A stretch of DNA of 64,000 bases from Curvibacter gracilis ATCC BAA-807 (GCF_000518645.1 NZ_JADZ01000022.1:1-64000); one strand, 5' to 3'. Numbered from the stretch's first letter, positions 27,085-36,126 are shown. A program made the numbers and translations. The notes: generated from the letters alone by a model not told the origin.

Positions 27085-27933
27085 ATGAAAGTCGTTCCGC
27101 TCACCTGTGCCATTGGCGCTGAAATCCAAGGCATCCAACTGTCCGAGGCGGGTCGCAATGCCGCTCTCGCCGGAGAAATCAACGAGCTACTGCTCAAGTA
27201 CAAAGTCTTGTTTTCACGCGATCAAGACATGACGAATGCCGAACATGCCGCGTTCGCCCGCACATTCGGTGAGTTGGAAGACCATCCTCTGGCGCCCAGC
27301 ACCAGTGGTGAGCCCGGCATCATTCAAATCTGGAAGACCCCCGACAGCCCGCCGGAGCGCTACGAAAACGCCTGGCATCACGATGCGACATGGCGTGAAT
27401 GCCCGCCCATGGGCGCCGTGCTGCGTTGCCTGGAGTGCCCGCCCGTGGGCGGCGACACCATGTGGGCCAACATGGAGTTGGCGTATGAACGCCTTCCCGA
27501 TCACGTCAAAGACGCCATCGAGGGCCTTCGAGCACGCCACAGCATGGAGGCCACCTTCATGGCCGCCAAGCCTGCCGATGAGCGCCTGGCCATGAAGGCG
27601 CGATTCCCAGACCCGGAGCACCCGGTGGTGCGCACCCATCCGATCACGGGCAAGCGAAGCCTGATGACGGGTGGGTTCATCACCCACTTCACCAATTTCC
27701 ATACCGCGCGCAATGTCCGCTTCGGTCAGGACTTTCACCCCGGCATGTCCAACTTGCTGCAGTACCTGGTCAGTCAGAGCTTCATTCCCGAGTACCAGAT
27801 GCGCTGGCGCTGGAGCCCAGGCTCCGTCGCGATCTGGGACAACCGCTGCACACAGCACTATGCCGTGATGGATTACCCGCCCTGCCATCGCAGGATGAAC
27901 CGGGCCACCATCCAGGGCGATCGCCCGTTCTGA
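27085..27933 (+). CDS. TauD/TfdA-family Fe(II)/2-oxoglutarate-dependent dioxygenase
   Basis: A 282-residue enzyme of the taurine/2,4-D/alkylsulfate dioxygenase family. The iron facial triad is visible: His98 and Asp100 in NAWHHDATW and the distal His in NRCTQHYAV. The 2-oxoglutarate-binding Arg lies about ten residues later in HRRMNRATI. The ATG at 27085 has AAAGGAG upstream; the frame stays open far upstream but into the regulator gene. Family members release sulfite from sulfonates, sulfate from alkyl sulfates, or cleave aryloxy ethers by hydroxylation. It is the first gene of a five-gene plus-strand operon ending with a YeiH-type sulfate exporter, which favours a sulfonate or sulfate ester substrate. 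That is inference. Confidence 0.88.
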   Translation: MKVVPLTCAIGAEIQGIQLSEAGRNAALAGEINELLLKYKVLFSRDQDMTNAEHAAFARTFGELEDHPLAPSTSGEPGIIQIWKTPDSPPERYENAWHHDATWRECPPMGAVLRCLECPPVGGDTMWANMELAYERLPDHVKDAIEGLRARHSMEATFMAAKPADERLAMKARFPDPEHPVVRTHPITGKRSLMTGGFITHFTNFHTARNVRFGQDFHPGMSNLLQYLVSQSFIPEYQMRWRWSPGSVAIWDNRCTQHYAVMDYPPCHRRMNRATIQGDRPF

Positions 27934-27941
27934 GGATTGCC

Positions 27942-29354
27942 ATGGACCGCGATCTGAATATGGAACTGACCCACCACTATGCCCAGGTGGGTGAGGTGCG
28001 CCTGCACTACGTCACCGGCGGCCATGGCCCGTCGATTGTGTTTCTGCATGGCTGGCCTCAAACCTGGTACATGTGGCGCGACGTGCTCCCCGGCATGATG
28101 CAGAACTACCGGGTGGTGGCCGTTGACCTGCGAGGACTTGGGGACTCTTCTCGCCCGAGCGGCGGCTACGACACCAAGACGGTGGCACAGGACATCTGGG
28201 CCCTCATGCACGACGTGCTGGGCCAGAAGTCCTTTTATGTTGCGGCCCACGATTGGGGAGGGCCCGTGGCTTACGCCCTGGCCGCACAACACCGTGATGC
28301 AGTGCGGGCCATGGCGATCTTCGATGCGCCGGTCCCTGGGGATGGATCGCCGCTGAGCGCCATTCCTCGCTGGCATTTTGGCTTTCATGGGGAGGCCGAT
28401 CTGCCCGAGGCGATGGTGAGCGGCCGTGAAGACGTCTACCTGCGATACATGTTCCGCAAGGCAGGCGCACGCCCTGACGCCATCACAGAAGAAGCCCAAC
28501 GTGAGTATGTGCGGGCCTATTCCCAACCAGGCGCCATGCGGGCCGGCTTCAACTATTACCGGGCGATGGCACAAGATGGCCACGAAAACCGTGAATTCTT
28601 GCGAACCGGCGGCAAGTTGCCCATGCCCGTGCTGGTGTACGGAGGGGGTGCGGCCAACATTGGGCGCGGCTACTTCGCCATGGACTCATGGCAACGCATG
28701 TGCAGTGATGTGCGCGGCGGCGTGGCCCCCGACTGCGGCCATTGGATCCCCGAGGAGCGCCCGCAATGGGTCATCGCCCGCCTGCAGGAATTCTTCAACG
28801 AGATGGATTTGGCGCAGAAGCCACGTCTTTCCTCTCCCCCTTCCCTTGATTCTTCAACCCCCCAGCCAGGAGCTGCCATGTCCATGTACTTTGAAACTGT
28901 CGATACCGCATTGATCGATGTTGAATCTCTTCCTTGGATTCCGTTTACGCCCTACAGCGACACGATTCTGATGAAACTCATCAAGGTCGATCCCGTCCGG
29001 GGTGACTGGATCACGCTGTTGAAGTTGCCCCCTCACACCGAACTGCCTCTGCATCACCATGCAGGCACCGTGATGGTGTCGACCATCAAAGGCTGCTGGC
29101 GGTATCTGGAACACGACTGGGTGGCAACCCCGGGCAGCTTCGTGTACGAGACTGCAGGTTCACGTCACACGCCAGTGACGGTGGGCGAGGAGGAGGTGAT
29201 CACCCTCAACATCGTTCAGGGCGACTGGAACCTGATGTCGCCGGACGGCGCGGTGCTGGCGATTGAAAATTGGAAATCGATGATGGATCGCTACCTCAGC
29301 TTCTGCAAGAAGGAAGGCGTCGAACCCATCGACGTGTCCAGCTTCGGTCGCTGA
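27942..29354 (+). CDS. Epoxide-hydrolase-like alpha/beta hydrolase fused in frame to a 2,4'-dihydroxyacetophenone/diketone-cleaving-type cupin dioxygenase
   Basis: One 470-residue frame. Residues about 10-300 are an alpha/beta hydrolase of the epoxide hydrolase/haloalkane dehalogenase type: oxyanion motif HGWP at 36-39, nucleophile Asp in AAHDWGG near 105, and the catalytic His in DCGHWIPEE. A low-complexity linker (about 295-312, rich in Ser and Pro) leads to residues 313-470, a small cupin with metal-binding HHHAGT and later SRHTP. This cupin resembles the 2,4'-dihydroxyacetophenone and acetylacetone dioxygenase group, which cleaves C-C bonds next to ketones. An AGGAG site seven bases before an internal ATG at 28878 indicates the cupin can also be made alone. 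The linker looks like a former intergenic spacer that lost its stop. Confidence 0.85.
   Translation: MDRDLNMELTHHYAQVGEVRLHYVTGGHGPSIVFLHGWPQTWYMWRDVLPGMMQNYRVVAVDLRGLGDSSRPSGGYDTKTVAQDIWALMHDVLGQKSFYVAAHDWGGPVAYALAAQHRDAVRAMAIFDAPVPGDGSPLSAIPRWHFGFHGEADLPEAMVSGREDVYLRYMFRKAGARPDAITEEAQREYVRAYSQPGAMRAGFNYYRAMAQDGHENREFLRTGGKLPMPVLVYGGGAANIGRGYFAMDSWQRMCSDVRGGVAPDCGHWIPEERPQWVIARLQEFFNEMDLAQKPRLSSPPSLDSSTPQPGAAMSMYFETVDTALIDVESLPWIPFTPYSDTILMKLIKVDPVRGDWITLLKLPPHTELPLHHHAGTVMVSTIKGCWRYLEHDWVATPGSFVYETAGSRHTPVTVGEEEVITLNIVQGDWNLMSPDGAVLAIENWKSMMDRYLSFCKKEGVEPIDVSSFGR
28865..28880 (+). promoter_or_regulatory. Internal ribosome-binding site and start codon for the cupin part
   Basis: AGGAG at 28868-28872 is followed after five bases by ATG at 28878, in frame inside the hydrolase-cupin gene, at the exact point where the cupin family begins (MSMYFETV). 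This is a good initiation site in what is otherwise a linker. It would allow a separate cupin of 158 residues, the size of stand-alone family members. Confidence 0.6.
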
Positions 29355-29390
29355 GATCGACTAAAACAAGCTCTCGATGAGGAGACAAGC

Positions 29391-30386
29391 ATGAAAACGC
29401 CTTGTGATAGAACCCGCCGCGGCATGGGTCGTCAGGCACTTGTGGCGGCCTTGCTGCTGAGCAGTGCAGGCCTGGCTTGGGCACAGCACTGGCCCGACAA
29501 GCCGATTCGATTTGTCGTGGGCGGCCCTGCGGGTGGCGGCGTTGATCTGGCTGCGCGCGTATTGGCCGAACGGCTGAGCGCACAATTTGGACAGCAAGTC
29601 ATTGTTGACAACAAGCCGGGCGCCGCTGGTCTGATCGGTGCAGCAGATCTGCTCAAGTCTCCCCGGGATGGCAGCACTTTCATGGTGCAGGTCAATGCCA
29701 TCGTCTCTGAGATTCCGCACGCGGTGAAAATGCCTTTCGACCCACTCAAGGCACTCAAGCCGCTTGCGGAACTCAGTCGCCTTGGCCTGGTGTTCTCAAC
29801 CAACAGCCAAGTGCCGGCGAATACCTTGAGTGAGTTCATCACCTATGCGAAAGCGAACAAGGGCAAGGTCAACTTTGCCTCCTACAGCGCTGGCACCTTG
29901 TCTCATACGCTGGGCCTGGCTTTGAACAAACAGGCTGGCCTGGACATGGTTCATGTCGCCTACAAAGGCTCTCCGCCCGCTCTTCAGGACCTGATGGGGG
30001 GCCAGGTCCAGGCCTCATTTGATGTGGCTGGCAACGTGGAACCCCACGTCAAGGCCGGGCGCATCAAGGTGCTCGCCACCACCGCACCGCAACGCCTGCC
30101 GATGTTTCCCGAGGTGCCGACCTTTGCAGAGCTGGGTTACAAGGATCTGACCGAGGTGATCTGGATTGGTTTGTGGACCACCCCCGATCTGCCTGCGCCC
30201 ATCCAGCAAAAGATGCGCGACGCCACCCTCAAGGCCTTGCAAGACCCCAAGTTGCGCGAGGCCTACGCCAAGATGGGTTGGTCGATCGGTGGCCATGCCA
30301 CGCCCGATGAACTGATGAGCTCGCTGCGCGCAGCATCAGACAAGCAAGGTGCGGTGCTGCAGTCCATCGGCTTCAAACCCGAATAA
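29391..30386 (+). CDS. Bug/TctC-family periplasmic solute-binding protein
   Basis: A 331-residue Bug protein with a signal peptide (RQALVAALLLSSAGLAWAQ). The family motifs are visible: WPDKPIRFVVGGPAGGGVDLAAR at the mature N-terminus (shown partly elsewhere), NKPGAAGLIGA near 80, and VAYKGSPPALQDLMGGQV. Bug proteins bind carboxylates or aromatic acids and hand them to TctAB-type carriers. No tctA or tctB gene is in the window, so this is one of the many orphan Bug proteins of Burkholderiales and may sense rather than transport. It sits 36 bp after the hydrolase-cupin gene and 99 bp before the ligase gene. Confidence 0.92.
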   Translation: MKTPCDRTRRGMGRQALVAALLLSSAGLAWAQHWPDKPIRFVVGGPAGGGVDLAARVLAERLSAQFGQQVIVDNKPGAAGLIGAADLLKSPRDGSTFMVQVNAIVSEIPHAVKMPFDPLKALKPLAELSRLGLVFSTNSQVPANTLSEFITYAKANKGKVNFASYSAGTLSHTLGLALNKQAGLDMVHVAYKGSPPALQDLMGGQVQASFDVAGNVEPHVKAGRIKVLATTAPQRLPMFPEVPTFAELGYKDLTEVIWIGLWTTPDLPAPIQQKMRDATLKALQDPKLREAYAKMGWSIGGHATPDELMSSLRAASDKQGAVLQSIGFKPE

Positions 30387-30485
30387 GCCCACCCCCACCC
30401 CGTTTGGCGCGGCACACGCCGCGTCACGCCATGAATCCACGCGGGACACGCTCCCGCGCTGGCTTACCCTGCTTTTGGAGTTTCC

Positions 30486-32111
30486 ATGATCGGACAAATG
30501 ATGCAGCAGCCGCTGCAGGTCTCTTCGTTGCTGCGTCACGCAGAACGCCACCACGGCGAGCAGTGGGTGGTGTCGCGCCGCGTCGAAGGCGACATCCACC
30601 GCTACACCTACCGCGACCTGGCACGGCGCGCCCGTCAACTGGCCAAGGCGATGGGCGCCCTGGGCGTTCTGCCGGGTCAGCGCGTGGGCACCCTGGCCTG
30701 GAACGGCTACAGGCACCTGGAGCTGTACTACGCGGTCTCGGGCTCCGGCGCCGTGCTGCACACCCTGAACCCCCGCCTGCATGTCGATCAACTGGTCTGG
30801 ATTGCAGAGCACGCCCAAGACCAGGTGCTGTGCTTTGACAAGACGTTTCTGCCGATTGTCGAGGCGGTGGCAGACCGCTTGAAAGGCGTCAGGCACTTCG
30901 TGCTGATGACGGATCGCGAGCACATGCCCAGCGAATCGGCCATCCCCCACCTGCTGTGCTACGAAGAGCTGATGGCCGCACAGGACGATCACTTCGAGTG
31001 GCCGGCCCTTGACGAGAACACGGCCTCCAGCCTGTGCTACACCAGCGGCACCACCGGCAACCCCAAGGGCGTGCTGTACAGCCACCGCTCCACGCTGCTG
31101 CACACCCTGGCCTCGGCCCTGCCCGATTCGCTCAACCTCTCAGGCCGCGACACCATTTTGCCGGTGGTGCCGATGTTCCACGTCAATGCGTGGGGCTTGC
31201 CGTACTCGGCCTGCATGGTGGGTGCGAAACTCGTCTTTCCGGGCCCGGGGCTGGACGGCAAGAGCCTGTACGAGCTGTTCGAGAGCGAGGGGGTGACCCT
31301 GTCGGCAGGCGTGCCCACGGTCTGGCAAGGGCTGCTCAGCCATGTGCAGGCCCAAGGCCTGCGCTTCTCCACCATGAACCGCACCGTCATCGGGGGCTCG
31401 GCCTGCCCTCCTTCGATGATGGAGATGTTTGAGGACACCTATGGGGTACAGGTCATCCACGCCTGGGGCATGACGGAGCTCAGCCCCATCGGCACGGTGG
31501 GCGTGCTCAAGGCAGAACAACTGGCCTGGCCCAAGGAACAGCGCCGTGCCGCGCTGGCCAAGCAGGGCCGCTCGCCCTTCGGCATCGACATGAAGATCAT
31601 CGATGCCCAGGGTGACGAACTGCCCTGGGATGGCAAGAGCGCGGGCGACCTGCTGGTGCGCGGCGCCTGGGTGGTCGAGCGCTATTTCGGTCTGGACGCA
31701 TCGCCGCTGGAGAACAGCTGGTTCCCCACGGGCGACGTGGCCACCATCGATGCCCAGGGCTTCATGAACATCACCGACCGGTCCAAGGACGTGATCAAGT
31801 CGGGCGGCGAGTGGATCGGCTCGATCGACCTTGAGAACATCGCCATGGCCCACCCGGCAGTGGCGATGGCGGCCTGCATCGCGGCCCGTCATCCGAAGTG
31901 GGATGAACGCCCGCTGCTCATCGTGACCCTGAAGCCCGGCGCGGAGCTGAGCCGAGAGGCGATGCTGAACTTCTTCGAAGGCCGGATCGCCAAATGGTGG
32001 ACGCCCGACGATGTCGTGTTTGTCGACGCGATTCCTCTGGGCGCCACAGGCAAGATGCTCAAGCACCAGTTGCGCGACAAATTCCAGAACCATCTGCTGC
32101 CACAGGGTTGA
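30486..32111 (+). CDS. Acyl-CoA ligase (AMP-forming), DmdB / medium-chain acyl-CoA synthetase type
   Basis: A 541-residue adenylate-forming ligase. The P-loop [11 protein letters not shown], the GWGxTE-like AWGMTELSP, the [10 protein letters not shown] motif and the C-terminal [10 protein letters not shown] (catalytic Lys) are all intact. The N-terminus ([15 protein letters not shown], then [16 protein letters not shown]) is that of the branch containing the 3-methylthiopropionate-CoA ligase DmdB and many medium-chain or aryl-alkanoate ligases. TTGGAG precedes the ATG. Within this operon it would activate the acid released by the dioxygenase or hydrolase steps to its CoA thioester. The substrate is not determined. 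It is separated from the exporter gene by four bases. Confidence 0.9.
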   Translation: MIGQMMQQPLQVSSLLRHAERHHGEQWVVSRRVEGDIHRYTYRDLARRARQLAKAMGALGVLPGQRVGTLAWNGYRHLELYYAVSGSGAVLHTLNPRLHVDQLVWIAEHAQDQVLCFDKTFLPIVEAVADRLKGVRHFVLMTDREHMPSESAIPHLLCYEELMAAQDDHFEWPALDENTASSLCYTSGTTGNPKGVLYSHRSTLLHTLASALPDSLNLSGRDTILPVVPMFHVNAWGLPYSACMVGAKLVFPGPGLDGKSLYELFESEGVTLSAGVPTVWQGLLSHVQAQGLRFSTMNRTVIGGSACPPSMMEMFEDTYGVQVIHAWGMTELSPIGTVGVLKAEQLAWPKEQRRAALAKQGRSPFGIDMKIIDAQGDELPWDGKSAGDLLVRGAWVVERYFGLDASPLENSWFPTGDVATIDAQGFMNITDRSKDVIKSGGEWIGSIDLENIAMAHPAVAMAACIAARHPKWDERPLLIVTLKPGAELSREAMLNFFEGRIAKWWTPDDVVFVDAIPLGATGKMLKHQLRDKFQNHLLPQG

Positions 32112-32115
32112 GACC

Positions 32116-33156
32116 ATGAGCCACTGGAAGACCTGGTTGGCCGAGCGCTCCCGGGGCGTGTTGATGACGAGCATCGTGGCCATCGCGGCCATGGCCCTGG
32201 CAAGCCACTACGGCGCGCCTGTGATGCTGTTTGCCTTGCTGCTGGGCATGGCCGTGAACTTCCTGTCGCAAGACAGCCGATGCAAGCCGGGCATCGAGTT
32301 CACGGCCAGGCAGGTGCTGCGCTGGGGCGTGGCCTTGCTGGGGCTGAAGATCACGGTCGCCCAGGTGCAGGCCATGGGCTGGCAACCCCTGGCCATGGTG
32401 GTCACGGCGGTGGCGGCCACCATCGGCTTCGGCATTCTGGCGGCGCGCCTGCTGGGCTTCCAGAAATTCTTCGGCCTGCTCACGGGCGGCGCCGTGGGCA
32501 TCTGTGGCGCCTCTGCGGCCTTGGCCATCTCGGCCGCCTTCCCGCAGCACCCCCAGAAGGAGCGGGCCACCCTCTTCACCGTGATCGGGGTCAGCACGCT
32601 CTCCACCATCGCCATGGTGCTTTACCCCGTGGTGGTGCGCCTGCTGGGCCTGGACGCGCTCAATGCGGGCTTCTTTCTCGGCGGCACGATCCATGACGTG
32701 GCCCAGGTGGTCGGTGCCGGCTACAGCATGGGCCCCGAAACCGGTGACGCTGCCACCGTGATCAAGCTGATGCGCGTGGCCATGCTGGTGCCGGTGATTG
32801 CGCTGGCGGCCTGGATGACGCACCGCCACAACCTCAGCCAGGCCGCACAGGCGCAGCAGGCCGGCGCCCTCCAGCCCGCGCGCCCCCCGCTGCTGCCCGG
32901 CTTTGCCGTGGCCTTTGTGGTGCTGGTGGCCGTGAACAGCCTGGGCTGGGTACCGCCCACCGCCAGCCGCGCCGGCCTGCAGATGTCGCAGGCCTTTCTG
33001 GTGGCCGCCATGGCAGCCATCGGCATGAAGACCCACCTCAAGGACATCCTCACGGTGGGCTGGCGGCCGGTGGCGCTGATGGTGCTGGAGACGCTGTTTC
33101 TGGCGGCCTTGTTTTTCGGATTGATGTGGGCGGCAGGCCTGCACGCGCAGGGCTGA
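32116..33156 (+). CDS. YeiH-family putative sulfate exporter (UPF0324)
   Basis: A 346-residue inner-membrane protein with about ten hydrophobic segments. Family motifs are GVALLGLKIT near residue 75, GGAVGICGASAALAIS near 130 and GGTIHDVAQVVGAGYS near 200. YeiH proteins are classified as putative sulfate exporters, and relatives accompany sulfonate catabolism genes where sulfite or sulfate must be expelled. The start is the ATG at 32116, four bases after the ligase stop; the open frame overlaps the ligase upstream. As last gene of the TauD operon, it suggests that more sulfur is released than the cell needs, so the sulfonated compound serves as a carbon source. That inference is mine. Confidence 0.87.
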   Translation: MSHWKTWLAERSRGVLMTSIVAIAAMALASHYGAPVMLFALLLGMAVNFLSQDSRCKPGIEFTARQVLRWGVALLGLKITVAQVQAMGWQPLAMVVTAVAATIGFGILAARLLGFQKFFGLLTGGAVGICGASAALAISAAFPQHPQKERATLFTVIGVSTLSTIAMVLYPVVVRLLGLDALNAGFFLGGTIHDVAQVVGAGYSMGPETGDAATVIKLMRVAMLVPVIALAAWMTHRHNLSQAAQAQQAGALQPARPPLLPGFAVAFVVLVAVNSLGWVPPTASRAGLQMSQAFLVAAMAAIGMKTHLKDILTVGWRPVALMVLETLFLAALFFGLMWAAGLHAQG

Positions 33157-33279
33157 TGCATGGACACCCCCAGGGCTAGAGCCATGCCTGAGGGCCCCGC
33201 GCCATGCGACGTGAGTTTGATTGAACAGGTTTGACCAGGCCCGCAGCAGAAGGCCTCGCCGCGGCCCATGGCACTCTGT

Positions 33280-34269
33280 TCAGTCCAGCCGGATGCCCCG
33301 CTCCTGGATCAACGCCCCCCAGCGCGCCAGCTCCTTGTTCAAGTGCTCGGCCAGGGCCTGTGGCGTCGAGCCGATGGGCTCGGCCCCCACGCTCTCGAGC
33401 TTGCGCAGGGTCTCGGGCTGGCGCATGGCTGTGATGAGCGCCTTGTTCAGCCGGTTCACCACCTCGGCCGGCGTGCCCGCGGGTGCAAACACGCCAAACC
33501 AGGGCGACACCTCGTAGCCTGGAACGCCGGCTTCGGCCAGCGTGGGCACATCGGGCAAGGCGGACGATCGCCGCGCCGAGGTCACGCCCAGCGCCATCAA
33601 TTTGCCCGACTGGATGTGCGGCCGGGCCGAGGTGATGCTGTCGAACATCAGGTCGACCTGCCCGCCCAACATGTCGGTCACGGCCGGGCCGCTGCCCTTG
33701 TAGGGGATGTGCAGCAGCTTCAGTTGAGCCATCGAGGCGAACACCTCGCCTGCCAGATGGATGGACGTGCCGTTGCCGGCGGACGCATAAGTCAACTTGC
33801 CAGGCTCGCGCCGGGCATGGGCCAACACGTCCTTGACCGATCGGTCGGCGCTGCGGGCGGGGTTGACCACCAGCACGTTGGGCACGACAGCGAGCAGGCT
33901 GACCGGCGCGAAGTCTTTCACGGGGTCGTAGCTGAGCTTGGGGTACAGCGCCTTGTTGGTGGCCATGCCGATCGAGGTGATCAGAAGGGTGTAGCCGTCC
34001 GCAGCCTGTTTGGCCACGTAGTCGGTACCGATGTTGCCCCCGGCACCGGGCCGGTTCTCGATCACAAAGGCCTGCCCGAGGTCTTGCGCCAAGCGGTCGC
34101 CCAGGGTGCGGGCAATGACATCCATCGCCCCACCCGGCGGGAAGGGCACCACCCACTTGACGGGCTTGGTGGGCCACCTGGGCTCGGTCTGTGCCTGCGC
34201 GCCCCAAGGCAGCACAAGGCCCACGGCCAGTGTTGCCAGCGCGGCCAGCGTTCTTCGGTTCAGGGCCAT
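33280..34269 (-). CDS. Bug/TctC-family periplasmic solute-binding protein at the end of the ben-cat operon
   Basis: A 329-residue Bug protein with signal peptide (LNRRTLAALATLAVGLVLPWGAQA). It shows WPTKPVKWVVPFPPGGAMDV, NRPGAGGNIG, and IPYKGSGPAVTDMLGGQV, all typical. The ATG at 34269 is one base past the catC stop, so it is translated with the benzoate operon. Its association suggests binding of benzoate or another aromatic acid in the periplasm, but no TctAB partner is nearby. It faces the YeiH gene tail-to-tail across 123 bp in which I see no strong terminator. Confidence 0.92.
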   Translation of the reverse strand: MALNRRTLAALATLAVGLVLPWGAQAQTEPRWPTKPVKWVVPFPPGGAMDVIARTLGDRLAQDLGQAFVIENRPGAGGNIGTDYVAKQAADGYTLLITSIGMATNKALYPKLSYDPVKDFAPVSLLAVVPNVLVVNPARSADRSVKDVLAHARREPGKLTYASAGNGTSIHLAGEVFASMAQLKLLHIPYKGSGPAVTDMLGGQVDLMFDSITSARPHIQSGKLMALGVTSARRSSALPDVPTLAEAGVPGYEVSPWFGVFAPAGTPAEVVNRLNKALITAMRQPETLRKLESVGAEPIGSTPQALAEHLNKELARWGALIQERGIRLD

Positions 34270-34270
34270 G

Positions 34271-34549
34271 TCAGACAATCGACGAAGGATGCTTGGCCAG
34301 CGAGGTGACCGTGATCTTCATGAACGGGAACAGCGGCAGTTGGCTCAAGGTGTCGTGCAGTTCGTCGTTGCTGGCCACGTCGAACACGCTGTAGTTGGCG
34401 TATTCGCCCACCACGCGCCAGAGGTGGGGCCATTTGCCGCTGCGCTGAAGCTGCTGCGAGTAGGCCTTCTCTTCGGCCTTGATGCGTGCCGCCTCTTCGG
34501 GCGCAATCGTCGATGGGATGTCGACAAGCATGTGAACCAGATACAGCAT
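34271..34549 (-). CDS. catC: Muconolactone delta-isomerase
   Basis: A 92-residue protein with the family start MLYLVHMLVDIPST, the normal length for CatC. It converts (+)-muconolactone to 3-oxoadipate enol-lactone in the ortho-cleavage pathway, as a cytosolic decamer. The conserved stretch LWRVVGEYANYSVFDV is present. It lies 16 bp after catD and one base before the Bug gene in the same operon. The assignment is firm from sequence and context. Confidence 0.94.
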   Translation of the reverse strand: MLYLVHMLVDIPSTIAPEEAARIKAEEKAYSQQLQRSGKWPHLWRVVGEYANYSVFDVASNDELHDTLSQLPLFPFMKITVTSLAKHPSSIV

Positions 34550-34565
34550 GGGATCTCCTCAAAGG

Positions 34566-35405
34566 TCAGGAAGCGTGTTCCAGGGTGGCAAGAAACTCAA
34601 GAATGGCCTGGTTGAACGCCTGCGGCGCCTCCAGATTGGACAGGTGCGAGGCCGGCACCACCGCCAGCCGGGCCCCGGCGATGCGGGCCTGCATGGTCTG
34701 TGCGTCGGCCACCGTCGTGACGGGGTCTGCCGCCCCCGCCAACAGCAGGGTGGGCGTGGTGATGCGGTGCAGTTCGTCGCGCAGGTCGGAGGTTGCCAGG
34801 GCCTCGCAGCAGGCGGCATAGCCTTGTGGCGCGATGCCTACGATCCAGGCTTGCGCAGCCTGCACCTCGGCCGGGTGCGCCTGGACAAAGCCCTCGCTGA
34901 ACCAGCGGCTGGGCGATGACTCGGCCAGCGCGTGCATGGCGGCCGCCCCCCCCTTGCGCACGAAGATCGCGCGCTCCTGCCAGCCCTGCGTCGAACCGAT
35001 GCGGGCCGCGCTGTTGCACACCGCTATGCCCGTGAAGCGCTGGCCCGCATGGATGCCCAGCCAAAGGCCGGTGTGGCCCCCCATCGAGATACCGCAGAAC
35101 GCGGCCTGCTCGATGTCCAGGGCATCGAGCACGGCCAGCACGTCTTGGCCCAGCTCCTCAAAGCTGTAGGGCCCAGGGGTGACCGGGCTGCCCCCATGAC
35201 CTCTTGTGTCGTAACGGATCAGGCGATGCCGCTTGGACAGGGCCTCGACCTGCGGGCCCCACATCTCCAACGGGGTGCCCAGCGAGTTGGACAGGATCAG
35301 CGCCGGTGCAGCGGCATCGCCATCGACGCAGACGCGGAAGGTTCCGCGCGCGGTGGCCAAGGGCACGGGCCTGGAGCGGCCCGGTTGAGGCGTGGGTTCA
35401 TTCAT
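34566..35405 (-). CDS. catD: 3-oxoadipate enol-lactonase
   Basis: A 279-residue alpha/beta hydrolase that hydrolyses 3-oxoadipate enol-lactone to 3-oxoadipate. The nucleophile elbow is CGISMGGHTG near residue 105, the acid lies in GAADPVTTV and the His in PASHLSNLEAPQAFN, which is the PcaD/CatD signature. The ATG at 35405 overlaps the catJ stop by eight bases; upstream in-frame codons belong to catJ. In this cluster it acts after catC. Confidence 0.92.
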   Translation of the reverse strand: MNEPTPQPGRSRPVPLATARGTFRVCVDGDAAAPALILSNSLGTPLEMWGPQVEALSKRHRLIRYDTRGHGGSPVTPGPYSFEELGQDVLAVLDALDIEQAAFCGISMGGHTGLWLGIHAGQRFTGIAVCNSAARIGSTQGWQERAIFVRKGGAAAMHALAESSPSRWFSEGFVQAHPAEVQAAQAWIVGIAPQGYAACCEALATSDLRDELHRITTPTLLLAGAADPVTTVADAQTMQARIAGARLAVVPASHLSNLEAPQAFNQAILEFLATLEHAS

Positions 35406-36126
35406 GGCTGCCAGTCTCACGGGCGGTGGGCGGGTTGGCAAGTGCGGGAGCGAGTGCAGGTGCCAGTGCAGGAGCGATGGCAGGCGCGATGGGCAAGCCC
35501 ACCATGCGCTCCAGCGCTTCGCGGCTGAGCCCTTCCACCGCATCGATCAACTGCAGGCCGTTCGGCGTGCAGGCGAAGGTGGCCAGGTCGGTGTAGACGC
35601 GCTTGACGCAGGCCAGGCCGGTCAAGGGGTAGCTGCACTGGGCGACCAGCTTGCTTTCGCCCTGCTTGGTGAGCAGGTCCATCATCACCCAGGTCTGCTT
35701 GGCGCCGATGGCCAGGTCCATGGCGCCGCCCACGGCGGGGATGGCGCCCGGGGCACCCGTGCTCCAGTTGGCGAGGTCGCCGGTGGTGCTGACCTGGAAG
35801 GCGCCCAGCACGCAGATGTCCAGGTGGCCGCCGCGCATCATGGCAAAGCTGTCGGCATGGTGGAAGAAGGCGCCGCCCGGCAGCAGCGTGACCGGTTGCT
35901 TGCCGGCGTTGATCAGGTCGTAGTCCTCCTGCCCCGGGGCCGGCGCCGGGCCCATGCCCAGGATGCCGTTCTCGCTGTGCAGCACCACTTCAAGGCCTGC
36001 AGGCAGGTGGTTGGCCACCAGCGTGGGCTGGCCGATGCCCAGGTTGACGACGGCGCCATCGAAGATGTCCTGGGCCACCCGCGCAGCGAGCTGGTCCTTG
36101 GTAAGAGCTTGGTAGTCCATGTTCAT
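35398..36126 (-). CDS. catJ: 3-oxoadipate CoA-transferase subunit B
   Basis: The beta subunit of the succinyl-CoA:3-oxoadipate CoA-transferase (PcaJ/CatJ), 242 residues. The catalytic Glu is in HSENGILGMGP. It overlaps catI by four bases and catD by eight. Family members end near residue 215. This one continues with a tail of repeated Ala-Pro-Ala units (APALAPALAPALA) encoded by a degenerate short repeat at about 35440-35490, then NPPTARETGSHE. The tail looks like a repeat expansion into the overlap with catD and is unlikely to matter for catalysis. Confidence 0.93.
   Translation of the reverse strand: MNMDYQALTKDQLAARVAQDIFDGAVVNLGIGQPTLVANHLPAGLEVVLHSENGILGMGPAPAPGQEDYDLINAGKQPVTLLPGGAFFHHADSFAMMRGGHLDICVLGAFQVSTTGDLANWSTGAPGAIPAVGGAMDLAIGAKQTWVMMDLLTKQGESKLVAQCSYPLTGLACVKRVYTDLATFACTPNGLQLIDAVEGLSREALERMVGLPIAPAIAPALAPALAPALANPPTARETGSHE
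35439..35492 (-). repeat. Degenerate GCAGG-A/T-GC minisatellite encoding the Ala-Pro tail of CatJ
   Basis: On the plus strand the units read roughly GTGCGGGAGCGA, GTGCAGGTGCCA, GTGCAGGAGCGA and TGGCAGGCGCGA, a 12-base period. In the minus-strand catJ frame each gives the unit A-P-A-L or A-P-A-I. It ends just before the catD start. Confidence 0.6.
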
